The notes beneath the pieces were generated by a model. It did not search any database, was not told the origin of the DNA, and was given only the letters and a program-made list of their open reading frames with translations. Positions 24,903-36,416 of a DNA stretch of 64,000 nt are shown one piece after another; position 1 is the first letter of the stretch; each line of letters begins with the position of its first letter. Source of the stretch: Selaginella moellendorffii (lineage: Eukaryota > Streptophyta > Lycopodiopsida > Selaginellales > Selaginellaceae); assembly GCF_000143415.4 (NCBI RefSeq), contig NW_003314276.1, positions 1,199,434 through 1,263,433 on the forward strand, given 5' to 3'. The position numbers and the translations under genes were made by a program.

Positions 24903-25961
24903 AAAAAACTCAAAAAACTCTCGTGCGTGTTAGAATATTCTAGGAATATACTCCTATGTGCCCCTGAAAATGGCATGCGGCCCCACGCTATTCAAGAGAT
25001 AACACTAGATGACACCGAGCATTTTTTGGTGCATTTTTTGGGATTTGTATACCATTCTTTATTTAGCTGAACATCTGGCATTTTTGGAAATACAAGATGC
25101 TTTGGAATATCCAATCATGAATGGTATAAATATAGCGAGGGTATTAAATGATATCCCAATCATGATCTTTCTTTTGGATTTCGCGTGCATGCAATCCAAG
25201 GAATGATGACGTTGAGGATTTCTTTTGGATTTCACGTGCATGCATGCGCGCGGCGATCCAGAAATTAGTGGTGGCGCCCAAGTCCGAGGAATGATGACAT
25301 GGCGGGATTACCAACCATTGTGACATTTCGCACGTGTGAGGTTAGGTTTTGCATTTTGCTTCGTACTCGCGCTCGCATTGCGCTCCCACTCACGATCACG
25401 CTCACATTCGCGCTCATCTACCTTCTCTACAGGTTTCTCGTGTGCATCGGCATCCACTCGCGCTTGCATCACACTCGCGCTCGCATCGCGCTCGTGTGCA
25501 TCGGCGTCCACTTCAAGACACACCCAGTTTGTAACTTCGCCGCCAACTCCGCTGCCCACTCCGCCACCCACACGCAGCCCACTTGGCGTCCCGGGAGATT
25601 TCAGCGCCACTGTCCAACTGTAAGTGGCAGAGTAGCCTTGCTGCTAAGATCCGCTGCACACACAGTGCACATTCGCCAGCAAGTCCGGCCTCGATTGTCA
25701 CGCCTCCATTCGGCTTCAAATGGTAAGTCTTTTAGGCCAAGTAGAAAATGGCATGAGGCCACATGCCATTCAGTAGCAACATTGGCATGCACCGATTGGG
25801 CTCTCAAGTGCAGTCTGGTTACAGATGGCGTGTAACCTCATGCCATCTTAGGATGCAGCCTCAAGACATCTGATGCAGTGGTGAATGGCGTGTGGCCTCA
25901 CGTTATTTCCAGCTGCTAGCTTTTCATCTGTCAGCTCTAATTGTTGTGCATTTTTGAACAG

Positions 25962-28900
25962 GCGAGGAATTGCGTTCTTCTTCCAGCCACTGTCAATGTG
26001 GATGCAGAGAAGGGGGAGGAGCTCACCAGTTGGACTTTCGGGATGGAAGGCGAGGATCTGAGGCTGTACAACACAGATGGTGGGAGAAAAGAATGCATGG
26101 GGATCCTCATCCAAGTGACAGACACTCCATGCAGTTCCATGCAAGAATATGGACTGGCACTTGTGGTAGAGACAGCGTTTGCCTTCAAGATCCACCTTGC
26201 ACATCCTAGTGGCTTCTCGGAAGGGGGCAGCGGCTATGAGGAATTATTAGAGGGAGCTAGGGAGAGGTTGTCCAGGAGGCCCACAATTTCAAAGACGCTG
26301 CGGGTCTATGAAGATCACATGGAATCCACGGACCTCACCTACGGCGATGTTCAAAAACTATATTCCAACATTGAGTCGTTGAGAGTGCCTCCAGTTTGCG
26401 AAGCGAAGGGGAAGGGGGTCGATCTGGAAACTACCCCGAAGCAGAAAAGGGTGGTCAAGCTCAAGCCGACGTCCGACTCTCCTGCTCCAAAAAAGAAGCT
26501 ACTCGGTGATGCCATTGCCTCAGGTTCGAACACTACACCCACCAAAAAGAAGAGCCGCAAAGAGCAGAAAGAGCAAGAAGAGGCAGCAAAAATCGTCGCA
26601 GATAATAGTACTTGTTACTATTCCAACAAAGTATATACAATCGACGTGAGCCGTATCGACATCCAAAGCAAATACAACCACAGGCTAGTATCTGATGAGT
26701 GGGTGGAGAAACTGAAGCAGAAGATGCTGGCAAGTCCAGTAACACCCGACATCGCAGACGTGATCCCCTACTACCGAACAATGAAGGGCGAGACAAGGTT
26801 TCCAGACTTGATCAATAGGAAGGTGTTGGACGATCAGAACATCCGGTTCTATGCCGTCTCCGGGCAGCATTCTAGCTTGGCGATGCAAGAGATAGTTGTG
26901 GATATTATGGTGGGCGAGGAGGTGAAGAAAGTCTTCAAGACAAGAGTTGTCCGCCTGATAAAAGGCAACTCGCCCCTCCGATCTATCATATACATCTCCC
27001 ACGTGCAGAATGTCAAGCAAGAAACATGCTACAAATCGGGTTTGCACGAGACATTGGCACGAACACGGAAGCTCTGGGTTCAACTGAAGAAGCCACAAAA
27101 ACCAGGACAAGGACGTGCACTAGCAACTAGTGCCTGGCAGGTAAGCCTCGTTGCATGTGGCATAGCATGTGGCCTCATGCCATTTCCATTGTAGGAATTC
27201 TCGAGTCTTCTCTCGAAAACACTGGGGGTCAATGACACACTCAGCATCCATAACATTCTACTCGCGACAAAAGTTGTTTTTGACAAATGGGTAGATGTGC
27301 TGAGGAGGTACCATGACGGGGAGTTACTAAACTCAATAGGTGTGGAGGACGGCCGGAAGCCCAATGATTTGAAGCTCAACGCCTTGCGTTTCTCGCGGTC
27401 TCTAGACGACGATAACTTTCTGACAGTGGCTAATGCTCTTCTACGTGGTGAGGTAGTCTTCAACAAGACCAAAATGACTCCCGGCCATATTGTGACATAC
27501 GAGGACTTGTGCACGACTCTGAGAGCTCGTGCGCTATTGAAGGATTGGATCTTTGAGCAAGTGGCCGTGGAGAGGGTGAGCATCGACACCACGCAAGAGA
27601 TGATGGAAGCGCTGGATTTGTCAAATGAAGACATCGACGAGTACGTGAAGGGGGCCCCCAAGTTCATCGATCTGCTGCGGGATGCCATGTAAAGTAAAGC
27701 TGAGAAGTTGGATCAGTATCCAAATTTCATTAAGAGGGATGTCGACCGCCGGCTTCAGAAACAGCTCGACCCTGCAGCAGAGGCCTATCGAGAACCTTAC
27801 CGGGTATACGTGAATTCGGATGAGGATCAAAGGTGGAGGAGCATCATTTCCCGCGGAGATGAGCAGGTCAAGAACATCTTTTGTGTGATGGACTTCACAA
27901 ACGAGGAGATCACTCATGCAGACGAAGTCAGCTCCATCATTGACTTAATGGTGGGACTTGCGGAGGTGGAATCTTCAGTCCACTATATGATCTACGACTC
28001 CGAATCCTATCACAAGTTCTAGAAGGCCTTGAACGAGGTGAAGGCTCGGTTGAAAGGCAAGGAGATGCGGGAGATCCATGGGATAATGGCTAAGAAGAAG
28101 ATACCGACGAATGTCCGCATCTTCACACTCGCCCTTGTTATTGGTCCTGCAGCAGAGTGGGACTGGAGTGACTTCCCAGCTTCGTTCGACAAGGCCGATC
28201 GAATTGATCTGAGGGAGGTCAATTTACCCGTGCCTGAGGAACTGAAGACGGCTATGGAGCTTTCGAATCCAAAGAAAGCTCCAGGTGCAGCATGGGAAAT
28301 GCTCAGCTGGGTCTTCAACGCAATAGCGGGTGGGTCACCTGCTTTCGACTCCAAGGGCAAATGCGTTGTCGAGTACAACTGCGGCAGACTATTCTTTCGA
28401 GCCGCACTACTCAAGGGTGTCCCGTGTGTTGCGGTGACAAACTCCATTGAAGAGGTGACTTCAATGGAGCATATAATTACAGTTGCCAAAGAAAAACAGT
28501 ATCTTCTCTACAAACCTGGTGAGTACGCACTTTAAGTTTAAATGTTATCTCACAAGCTCTGTATGCAGGAGCGTGGCCACCCCCAGATGCTGAAACGGCG
28601 TTAACAGCTACTATTGAAGATACCCATGTTGGGCCGAGCTCACAACCTGCACAAGGTAAGGTCACGTGAGGCCTCACGCCATTTTGATTATAGATCGTTG
28701 TGAATATTCAGACACGAGGACTGAAAAGCGCACTGGTGGCCCGTCGAAGAAGGACAAACAGACAAGCAATAGGAAAAAAGGAGGTACAAATTATATTTGC
28801 AATGGCGTGTGGTCTCATGCCATTCCTTGCAGGAGACACTTCTTCAAAGGCAAAACAGGCAAGCACCAGCCAAGCTCAAACTGACAGTAGTAATAAAAAG

Positions 28901-30564
28901 CGAAAGCACGTTGGACAGTTGTCGGGATCAGAGGCGTTTGATTCGAAAAGGAAGAAGGGCAACGAAAAGATGATAGGTAATGCCTCGTGGTTATGGCGTG
29001 TGTGCTCATGCCATTCATTGCAGATCAAGGGCTGAGTGAAAGCAGGCAATCACCACCTCCTGACTCAGATTCCTATGGCAGACTCCCCTTCCCCAATCTA
29101 AATGGAGAGGTATAATGGATGAGGGATGCTTTTCAAGTCAGGGCCACATTTTTCTCATCTCGTCGTCTTCGAAGGGTGCAAGAACGTGCAGAAACCATGT
29201 TAAGACAGTCGGGTGAGGATACGGTCCTAGGTCACGCACTAAAACAAGCTATGGATGTCTTGTATTTTGAGATGGAGACTCGGCCAGATGATTTTCCCAA
29301 GATGGTCTTGGAAGAACAAGCCATCCAGCTTGAGCAGCCTATGGAAGAAATGCAGGAGGGGGATGAGGAGCCAGAGAAAGATAATGAGCAGGAAGAGCAG
29401 AAGGACGAAGAGGAGGACAAAGAAGAGGAGGACAAAGAAGAGGAGGACGAAGAGGACTTGGATGGTCCTCACAATGGTGACGATCACAATAACGACAACG
29501 ACGATGATGACGACGATGGCCAGCCTGAGGTGGCCAAAGAGCAGCGGAGGAAGGTCATACAAGACAAACCATCAAGTAAATAATAGTACATCCATTCCTA
29601 ACCTTTTACCATTTCTAACATTGTCCATGTAGGTCGCAGAGCAAATGGTAAGTAGAGATTATTCAGTTGAATTTACAAACTCTAGCCTTTAGTGTCGAGG
29701 AAGGATAGTGCCAAGCAAGGGTCGAAACGTATGTCCAATCCTTCAGAATCAGCAGTGCACCCAAGTGATATCGGTCCTAGTTCCTCAATAGCAGTTGATG
29801 GTAAATACAGTATAGTCGATTCAATGTGCTAATGAGTTTGTTTTTAGTAGCACGGGAGGATACCATCTCAATCGAAGGGAGATATTTGGACATGCATATG
29901 GATCCGCCAGTGGACTCTACTTGCTTGCAAGAGTCATCAGAGCTGGTGGAGGCTACTATCCATATCAACGCCAAGCAAGCTGACCACACTCCACTTGATG
30001 CTGCCCATACCACTGAGTCAATCTTGTCCACGTATCCAACTGATGGTGACCAGGCGCCATTGGACCCACATGAGGCCGCCCCAGCGGCCGAGCCGGTCGT
30101 ATCCTCATTTCCAACGGACTCAACATGTGCCCAATCGTCTGACTACGCGCCGTTGGAACCTCCCTACACCGCCCCTGCTGCCTGTTCGGTCATGTCCACT
30201 TTGACAACGGAGGCACCAGCTGAAATGGCGTGTGATCACACGCCATCGGAACCACCCCATGCCACTGTTGAGCCAGTTGTACCAGAGTCTACAGCTGAAA
30301 TGGCATGTGCCCACACGCCATTGGATGCGATTGACCCCACATTGCAGAGGAGAGTATTTCCGCCCTTCACGTTTCCTCGACTAAAACCCTCTCAACGACC
30401 ATCGGGAGCACCATTCGCTAATATTGTAGATGGTAAAATTGACTTGTAACATTTTTTATGCTGATGCATTTCATTTCAGAGTCACGGCGAAGGTACTGTA
30501 TCGTTTTTGATCTGAACGGTGTCCTTTTCTCCCATGAGCGTGGCTCGTCCTCGAATGTCACTGC
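25962..30564 (+). pseudogene. ParB-like/FCP1-like transposon gene, 5' part and first copy of duplicated exons
   Basis: Exons that join in phase: 25962-27140, 27195-28518, 28569-28655, 28712-28783, 28833-28976, 29024-29573, 29633-29647 (15 nt), 29693-29800, 29848-30432 and 30480-30564. Introns are 44-60 nt. The first listed exon contains FYAVSGQHSSLAMQEI preceded by VSRIDI and NHRLVSDEWVEKLKQKM, reminiscent of the ParB/sulfiredoxin fold (moderate confidence). Later exons encode Lys/Ser-rich, acidic (Glu/Asp) and Pro-rich repeat segments. The last begins the FCP1-type domain (YCIVFDLNGVLF). In-frame stops lie at 27690 (TAA), 28020 (TAG) and 29113 (TAA). A family-B element cuts the gene after 30564. 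Exons upstream of 25962 probably exist at about 25520-25722 but are uncertain. Confidence 0.6.
29231..30564 (+). repeat. Duplicated exon block, copy A
   Basis: 1334 bp starting GTCACGCACTAAAAC and ending CGAATGTCACTGC. It recurs at 38249-39577 with scattered substitutions and small indels in the Glu/Asp-rich segment. It ends exactly where the family-B LTR begins. Confidence 0.9.
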
Positions 30565-32390
30565 TGTGAGACACAAAATCCCCAGGCCCCAAAGTGGAGC
30601 TGGAAGGGTGCCACAGAGTAGTGGACGAAGCGAGAGCCAAACGAGCGTAACACGTTTGGACCAAAAGCTCCGACTTGAAAAGTCAAGAGCGGGAGTGGAA
30701 CTCCCAACGAAGTGCTCGAGGAACGAGCACAAAGCGAGCAAAAGGCGAGGCTCCAAAAAGGGACCCAAAAGGACCAACACATGACACGTGGGAGTGTCCG
30801 AGATGGACTCGAGTTGGAGTCCGAAGTGCAGTCCGAGATGGACCCGAGATGGAGTCCGAGATGGAGTCCAAAGTGGAGTCCGAGGTGGACCCGAGATGGA
30901 CCCGAGTTGGAGTCCGAAGTGGAGTCCGAGATGGACCCGAGATGGAGTCCGAGATGGAGTCCGAGATGGAGTCCGAGGTGGACCCGAGATGGACCCGAGT
31001 TGGAGTCCGAAGTGGAGTCCGAGATGGACCCGAGATGGAGTCCGAGATGGAGTTCGAGATGGAGTCCGAGGTGGACCCGAGATGGACCCGAAATGGAGTC
31101 CGAGATGGAGTCCGAGATGGACCCGAGATGGAGTCCGAGATGGAGTCCGAGATGGACCCGAGATGGACCCGAGATGGATTCCGAGATGGAGTCCGAGATG
31201 GAGTCCGAGATGGAGTCCGAGATGGAGTTCGAAGTCGAGACCGAGACCGGGACCGGGACCGAGACCGAGACTGAGATCGGGACCGAGACCGAGACCGAGG
31301 CCGAGGCCGAGACCGGGCCCGAGCCCGGGTCCGAGTCCGAATCCGAGTCCGAGTCCGAGTCCGAGTCCGAGTCCGAGTCCGAGTCCGGAGCCTGAGAGGG
31401 TGAAAGCCCAAAGCGTTCGTCTCCCAGACCCTGGGGGGTTTGGTGAGCTCCAAAAGTATAGTAGGGGGAGGACTGCAGTGGAGCCAGTTTGGCCAGGAAA
31501 GGCCAGTTTGGCCCAGGAAGGCCAGACCCAGTGTTGGGTGATGAGCTGCCCACTGGGAAGTCCAAGACTAGAGTGAACACAGACCGACAAGCGGGGTAGC
31601 TTGGTGAAGTGTTCAAGAGCCGGCTCTAGTTCCCCCAGGAGATCGACTGGCCGATGCTCCCAGTCCAAGTGTGGGTGGCACTACCTACTTGGATACCTGG
31701 TGTGGCTCAACGGAACCCGCTCTAAGCCCATGGCTAGAGCACCCAAGGGCAGAAGGCGAGGAGAGTACCCAGGTGGCTCGCGTAAGGCCACGGTGTTCCG
31801 AAATGTTGTCCCAAAAGCCCAGACTGTGGAAAGGAAGAGGAGCAGTCCTCTGGGGTAGTGACCAAGGACACAGTCGTGTGGTGAGGAAGTCCCAGAGGAC
31901 CGTGGGATGTAGTGGTCGGGCCTGTGGGTCTCGATCCAGTGGCAGTGTTGGCAAACACGGCCAGGGGCAGAAAGGGACTTAGTGGGGACTAACAGAGGGA
32001 TATTGGGGAAGGTTATTCCCCTTGTCGGTGGGCATCCTAAGGATGCTAAGGAGTGGATCTGAGATGACCACTCACGGATGGTTTGCCTAGTCTTGGAGGG
32101 CCAAGACGGTGATGCAAGTGGTGTTGGACCACCAGTGTGACCAAGGTAAATGGGCATGGCCTTAGTGTAACGGGCCGGTACGTCGGTGATACCTTGGGGT
32201 GTCGATCATGGGATCGGACACATGGAGAACTTGGACCAAGTGCTAAGGTTGAGTGGCATGGATGACATTCTCGGGGCTAGCAAGCCCCAAGTCCTGAGTT
32301 GGACTTATGGAAGTTGTCAATGAGACTCCTCCAAGTGGTCAGACATGTGGTTAAGTGACTAAAGTAAAATGGAAAATTTAGTCGCTTACA
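30565..32390 (+). repeat. 5' LTR of family-B copy 2
   Basis: 1826 bp, TGTGAGACACAAAATCC to GTCGCTTACA. It includes a minisatellite of GATGGA(C/G) units, about 23-bp period, at about 30795-31230. A hexamer array (GAGACC, then GAGTCC) runs at about 31232-31390. Confidence 0.9.
30795..31392 (+). repeat. Minisatellite and hexamer array inside the LTR
   Basis: Alternating GATGGACCCGA and GATGGAGTCCGA units, then GACCGA and GAGTCC hexamers. It is open in most frames on both strands, which creates long false ORFs of Ser/Asp, Arg/Pro and Gly/Leu repeats. The equivalent array in the other LTR is at about 36650-37250. Confidence 0.9.
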
Positions 32391-32410
32391 ATTTGGTATC
32401 GGAGCTGTTC
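32391..32410 (+). promoter_or_regulatory. Primer-binding site of family-B copy 2
   Basis: ATTTGGTATCGGAGCTGTTC directly after the 5' LTR matches the initiator-Met tRNA site TGGTATCAGAGC with one change. Confidence 0.85.
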
Positions 32411-34851
32411 CTTAGTCCGACTTTTATTGGTGCTCAAGTATATCACCACTAGTGTTGGCATCGGAAGGTCCGAGGAGTGGGCCTATCCTTGAGGAGTAGC
32501 AAGTCGGGAAGACATGGCTCTCCATTACAGTTCATGTGTGAACTTGTAGACGAGGTGGTGAATAGAAAAGGGCCAATAATGGAACGACTTTGGGATCTTG
32601 GGAACAGTGCAAGGTTTTCCTCATTGAGTTGAGGATGTGATCCGGATGAGCATTTGTCTCAGCAAATTGGCTTAGGTTGTTGTGGTAAACAACTAAAGTT
32701 GGGATCACGGGAAAGATAGAGACTCCAAAACAATAAAGGAGTCACAAGATTATCCTCATATAGTTGAGGTTGGTGCTTATGAATGTGAGACCAAAGGTAA
32801 TGACCGTGGAAGGTCAAATACGGAAGAGGACTCAAGTCCTTGAAATGGTAGCCGGGGCTACCTTTAATAAATGCTGGAACAACCCAAGGAGTTGGGGGTG
32901 TATTAAGTGGATGAGTTGGTATTCTCATCACATGGACAAGTAGTCCTAAGGGGCAAAGGTTGCCCCCAGAGAACAAAATCAAGTGTCAGAGTAACACTTG
33001 TGAAAATAGTCCTTTTGAGTAGGACCGGAATGCAAGAAGTGTATTCCAGTGAGCTAGTGCCTCACAAGTACGACCTTACGGGTCGATGGATTAACCAAGT
33101 CCAAAACTGCTAGACGACTCAAGTAGAGTCAAGGGATGGTCCTAAAAGGACTGATAGAAGCATTTGGACTGAGGTGCGTTGTACCCCACAAAGGATGGGG
33201 GGGGGGATCATAGGATCCAAGGATGAGAACAGAGAGTATCTCATCGATGGCAAAATGTGCCATGCTAAAGTTATAGGAAAGGTGTTCCCAGAAGAAAACA
33301 ACTTTGACACAAAGTTGTGTGTGACCTCTATGGTGTAGTGCTAACGGATGGTTGGCATGAGAAAGAGCGGTGTTGGTCTTGGCAAAGACTTAGGCTTGTG
33401 GAGCTGATGGTGTGGAGACACCAAATGTGCCAAGGTGTGAATCAGATACCTTGAGGCTATGTTGGTGGGTTCATGAGAACCCCTTGCCAAAGGAATCCCA
33501 ATGGAAATGGGAATGGCATAGCCTAAGCGGCAGAGCATGCAGTTGGAGTGCGGTGAACCAGATAATGATGGAGGTGTGCAAGCACCAAGCAATGAGTTGT
33601 AGGACTTGACAACTATGAGGCAACTAAGCAAGAGGTGCAAAATAACTGGTTAAACGGGTAGAAGGTAGCTACCCAAGACTTCTAGTATAGGGAAGTCGAA
33701 TATACCCTTACAGGAGATAAGTTGCTTATGTTGCGATATAGTAAGTCAATGTCATAAAAGGAAATACTCATTGTCAAGAAAGCCATCATTGGGACACCTG
33801 AACACTCTAGAACACTAGAAGGTGGTGTTTGATGTCGCGAGGGCAATGGATAAAGCCCAAGGGACTAAGTCCCTAGCGAATGATGGATAGAAGGTGCTAT
33901 CCAAATGTCCAAGGTTGCGGAGACAAGAGAGGACTGTCTACCCGAGTTGGACAAAGCCAAAAATGGAATTTTGGCAAGGCTAGTGATGGGCATGTAAAGG
34001 CCCATAAGCAACAATGTAATCCCAGTGTATGGGATTATAAGCTGAGCATACCCAGATTGAGGAACCACTCCCTGGGCTATTGGGTAGGTTCATCCCTAAG
34101 AATACTTGCTAAGGCATGATAGAAAGTGCAAAGCTATCCTCCTGGTCTGGAGGAGAATGACCGAAGGAAAGGTGTGAAGCCAAAAGCAAGTAGTATTGGG
34201 ATGGAACTGAACCATAGAAATCAAAGGGCATATCCAACAGTGGTTATGAAAGTTGGGAGTGGAGAATCAAGAGGGTGCTCGAGGATGTTGTTGCTAACAA
34301 CCGTGATGCCATGGAGAGTCTAAAATATGGAATTGTCCATGTTAGACTATATGGCAACTATAAAGCTTGCGAAAGGGGAGGCCTTAGCAAGCTGAGGGAC
34401 AGAGTTCCTTCAAGGTTCCCAAAGACGATTCTAGGTAGCGTAGTACCTAGAAAGACCAAGTGTAAATGGTTCATGGAACGCGCGAAATCAGAGTGGCGCA
34501 GCAGAAGCGTGGTCTTGAAGCTTGCCATGAGGCAAGGCTATCAAGGTTAGGGAAGTAGTTCCCGAGTGTTCAAAGAGAGGGCTTTGAACGAAAGTCGATG
34601 GTCAAGGACTTTCACGCTTATGCAGGAATCATGTACAATGGTCGGAGGACTTGCCAAGTGAGATTGGCACGTCGGGGGAACAAAGACCCTAGTTGAAGGT
34701 GATATCTTCAAAAAGGGTGGGCCATGGGGCCAAGCATGGAGGAGTCCATGCATGATCACAGACATGTCAAGTGAGAGGACTTGGCAGTGTGGAGGAACTA
34801 GGTTCCTAAGCTGTGATCTGTAGCGCGCTTTAAAAATAAGTTGGTGCACCG

Positions 34852-34964
34852 GCATGGGGAGTCATGCCAGGCATCTAGTGTGATGCCGTCCGTAGATGCA
34901 TATACGGAGGTTGGGTTCGAGTCCCGACCCTCTAGTGCTTGGGTTCGAGTCCCAAATCACTAGG
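34852..34964 (+). ncRNA. Structured hairpin run with two tRNA T-arm-like loops in the family-B body
   Basis: Five consecutive stem-loops can be drawn: GGCATG/CATGCC (34853-34870), GCATC/GATGC, CCGTA/TACGG, GTTGGG-TTCGAGT-CCCGAC (34910-34928) and TTGGG-TTCGAGT-CCCAA (34939-34955). The last is extended by an outer CTAGTG/CACTAG pairing. The two TTCGAGT loops on 5-6-bp stems look like tRNA T arms and match the polymerase III B-box GGTTCGANTCC. No full cloverleaf or acceptor stem is evident, so I do not call a tRNA gene. Copy 1 keeps the arrangement at 48792-48906 and 54802-54915. Confidence 0.5.
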
Positions 34965-36404
34965 GCGTGGTGATGGTTTGGAATATGAGGACACTCATAT
35001 TTCGGTGGTCATGGACTCTCAGTGGGGAGACTGGTTTGGGCACACCGCCAAGCGAGGGATGCCTCGGAGTAGTGATGCACGGTTAGATTGCTTAGTGTGA
35101 AAGCTCAGCATATCTAACTTGAACGCTTTGGTGCAAGTGGCACCAAGGTCGTGGTGAGTGAGATGGGGACACCTAATCTCAGTTGCTAGGAACCCTTGGC
35201 CGTAAGGGCTGGCTTGGGTGCACCGCCAAGTGTGGGGGATGCCCCCGGGGTTATAGTCAACAACTTGGAGGTCTAGAAGACCAAGTACCTCTTGGCAACT
35301 CTGTTAAGGTGCCAAGGTGAGATCACTAGGTGATCTTATGGCCAGATAAGGACATGGTCCTTGGTTGGCTAAGGAATGAAGTTCCTGGTTCAAAATGTTG
35401 AAATTGAACTGTTTAAGGTGGTGTGGCTTGGTCGTGATAACCAAGTGGGAAGAGCACCTAAGGGAATTAAACTATGCCCGTGCGATGACATAGTGAGTCC
35501 AAGGAAAGTAGTCTCTATAAAAGACCCATGGGAGGGTCACGAAGTTGGGCCGTGGATAGAGCCCATAGCAGAAGATGCTAAAGAGACGTACTAGGGGTGA
35601 ACATCCTCCGGACTTGGCAAAGAAGAGTCTTTGCTATGGAACAGAAACAATACCTCAAGGAGGGAGGTAGAGATTCGATGTTGCTTGGTGCAACAATCAA
35701 CGGATAGGAGCAAAAGATGAGTGGCCAAGATAGGGCCGTGGAATCCATTGGAAGGAATCCAAGTGACAAAGTTAGGCGAGGAACACTAATGTGTTGGACG
35801 CTAACGAGTTGCGGGAAAGGAAGTGTGTTTCCAAGGAGGGATTCCGAAATGCTCCGATTTGGCAAAAGTGGAAGCTCCAAGGGAGGGAGCGGTAAGGTAG
35901 CCAAATGATAAGGCCATGAACAGCCCTAGCACAAAGTATGATAACTGGAACTTTGGCACGAAATAGAAGAGAGGATGAGGGTGCCCTCGAGTAGAGAACT
36001 TCCTAGGATGGGAAGTGGAGTTGCACAAAAGGCGCAAGGCAAGGTGTCGGAGACACCTAGGAAATTGACTCCAAGAAGTCAAAATTTAAAGTTCCAAAGT
36101 GCAAAGGTTATATCGATGGAAATTGAGACTACTCGAGAAGGAGTAGTGGGATTGACTTAGAGAAGGGTTTCTAAGAGGTTTAGCGAGAACTAAACCAATA
36201 AAAAGATGAACCATTACATGTGGTCCAATCAGTCTCTAAATTGGAGAGACTACACTCCTTAAAGGATGGACAAGGCATGGTGAGCCTTTGATGTCAAACC
36301 ATAGACAAAGATTGGCTAGGTGCCAAAGATGGAAATGGTAACACATGTGGGTGTTACTTTATGAAAGGGTTTACCGTTCGATGAGGACATCGAACTTCGT
36401 CTAT

Positions 36405-36416
36405 GGGTGGTGGAGT
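36405..36416 (+). promoter_or_regulatory. Polypurine-like tract of family-B copy 2
   Basis: GGGTGGTGGAGT sits immediately before the 3' LTR, as expected for the plus-strand primer. Two T interruptions make it an imperfect tract. Confidence 0.55.

Larger units (their letters stand above)
24050..25043. repeat. Two 60-70-bp repeats containing a palindrome
   Basis: 24050-24115 and 24970-25043 share the same order: a palindrome copy, then ATTCAA, then CGAGCATTTTTTGGTGCATT. This shows that palindromes can be copied together with flanking DNA. Confidence 0.55.

Noticed and set aside
25299-25835. Open frames of 178 and 95 codons near 25300-25835
   Set aside because: They cross low-complexity CGCTCGCA repeats and intron-like palindromes. 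Part (about 25520-25722) may be real 5' exons of the ParB/FCP1 gene, but I could not fix the start.
28656-28693. A 38-nt intron ending at 28693
   Set aside because: Too short for normal plant splicing; the next AG at 28711 gives 56 nt and keeps phase, so that boundary was used.
29239-29562. Minus-strand hydrophobic Val/Leu-rich frame resembling membrane segments
   Set aside because: It is the antisense of the Glu/Asp-rich exon; GAG and GAC repeats read backwards give Leu and Val.
30418-31668. Long open frames of 200-416 codons on both strands in 30418-31668 and 36354-37526, rich in Ser-Asp, Arg-Pro or Gly-Leu repeats
   Set aside because: They run across the LTR minisatellite and hexamer arrays, which are open in several frames at once and have no codon bias or domain.
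34910-34955. tRNA genes
   Set aside because: Only T-arm-like loops and B-boxes are present; no acceptor stem, anticodon arm with a 7-nt loop, or CCA-proximal pairing could be drawn.
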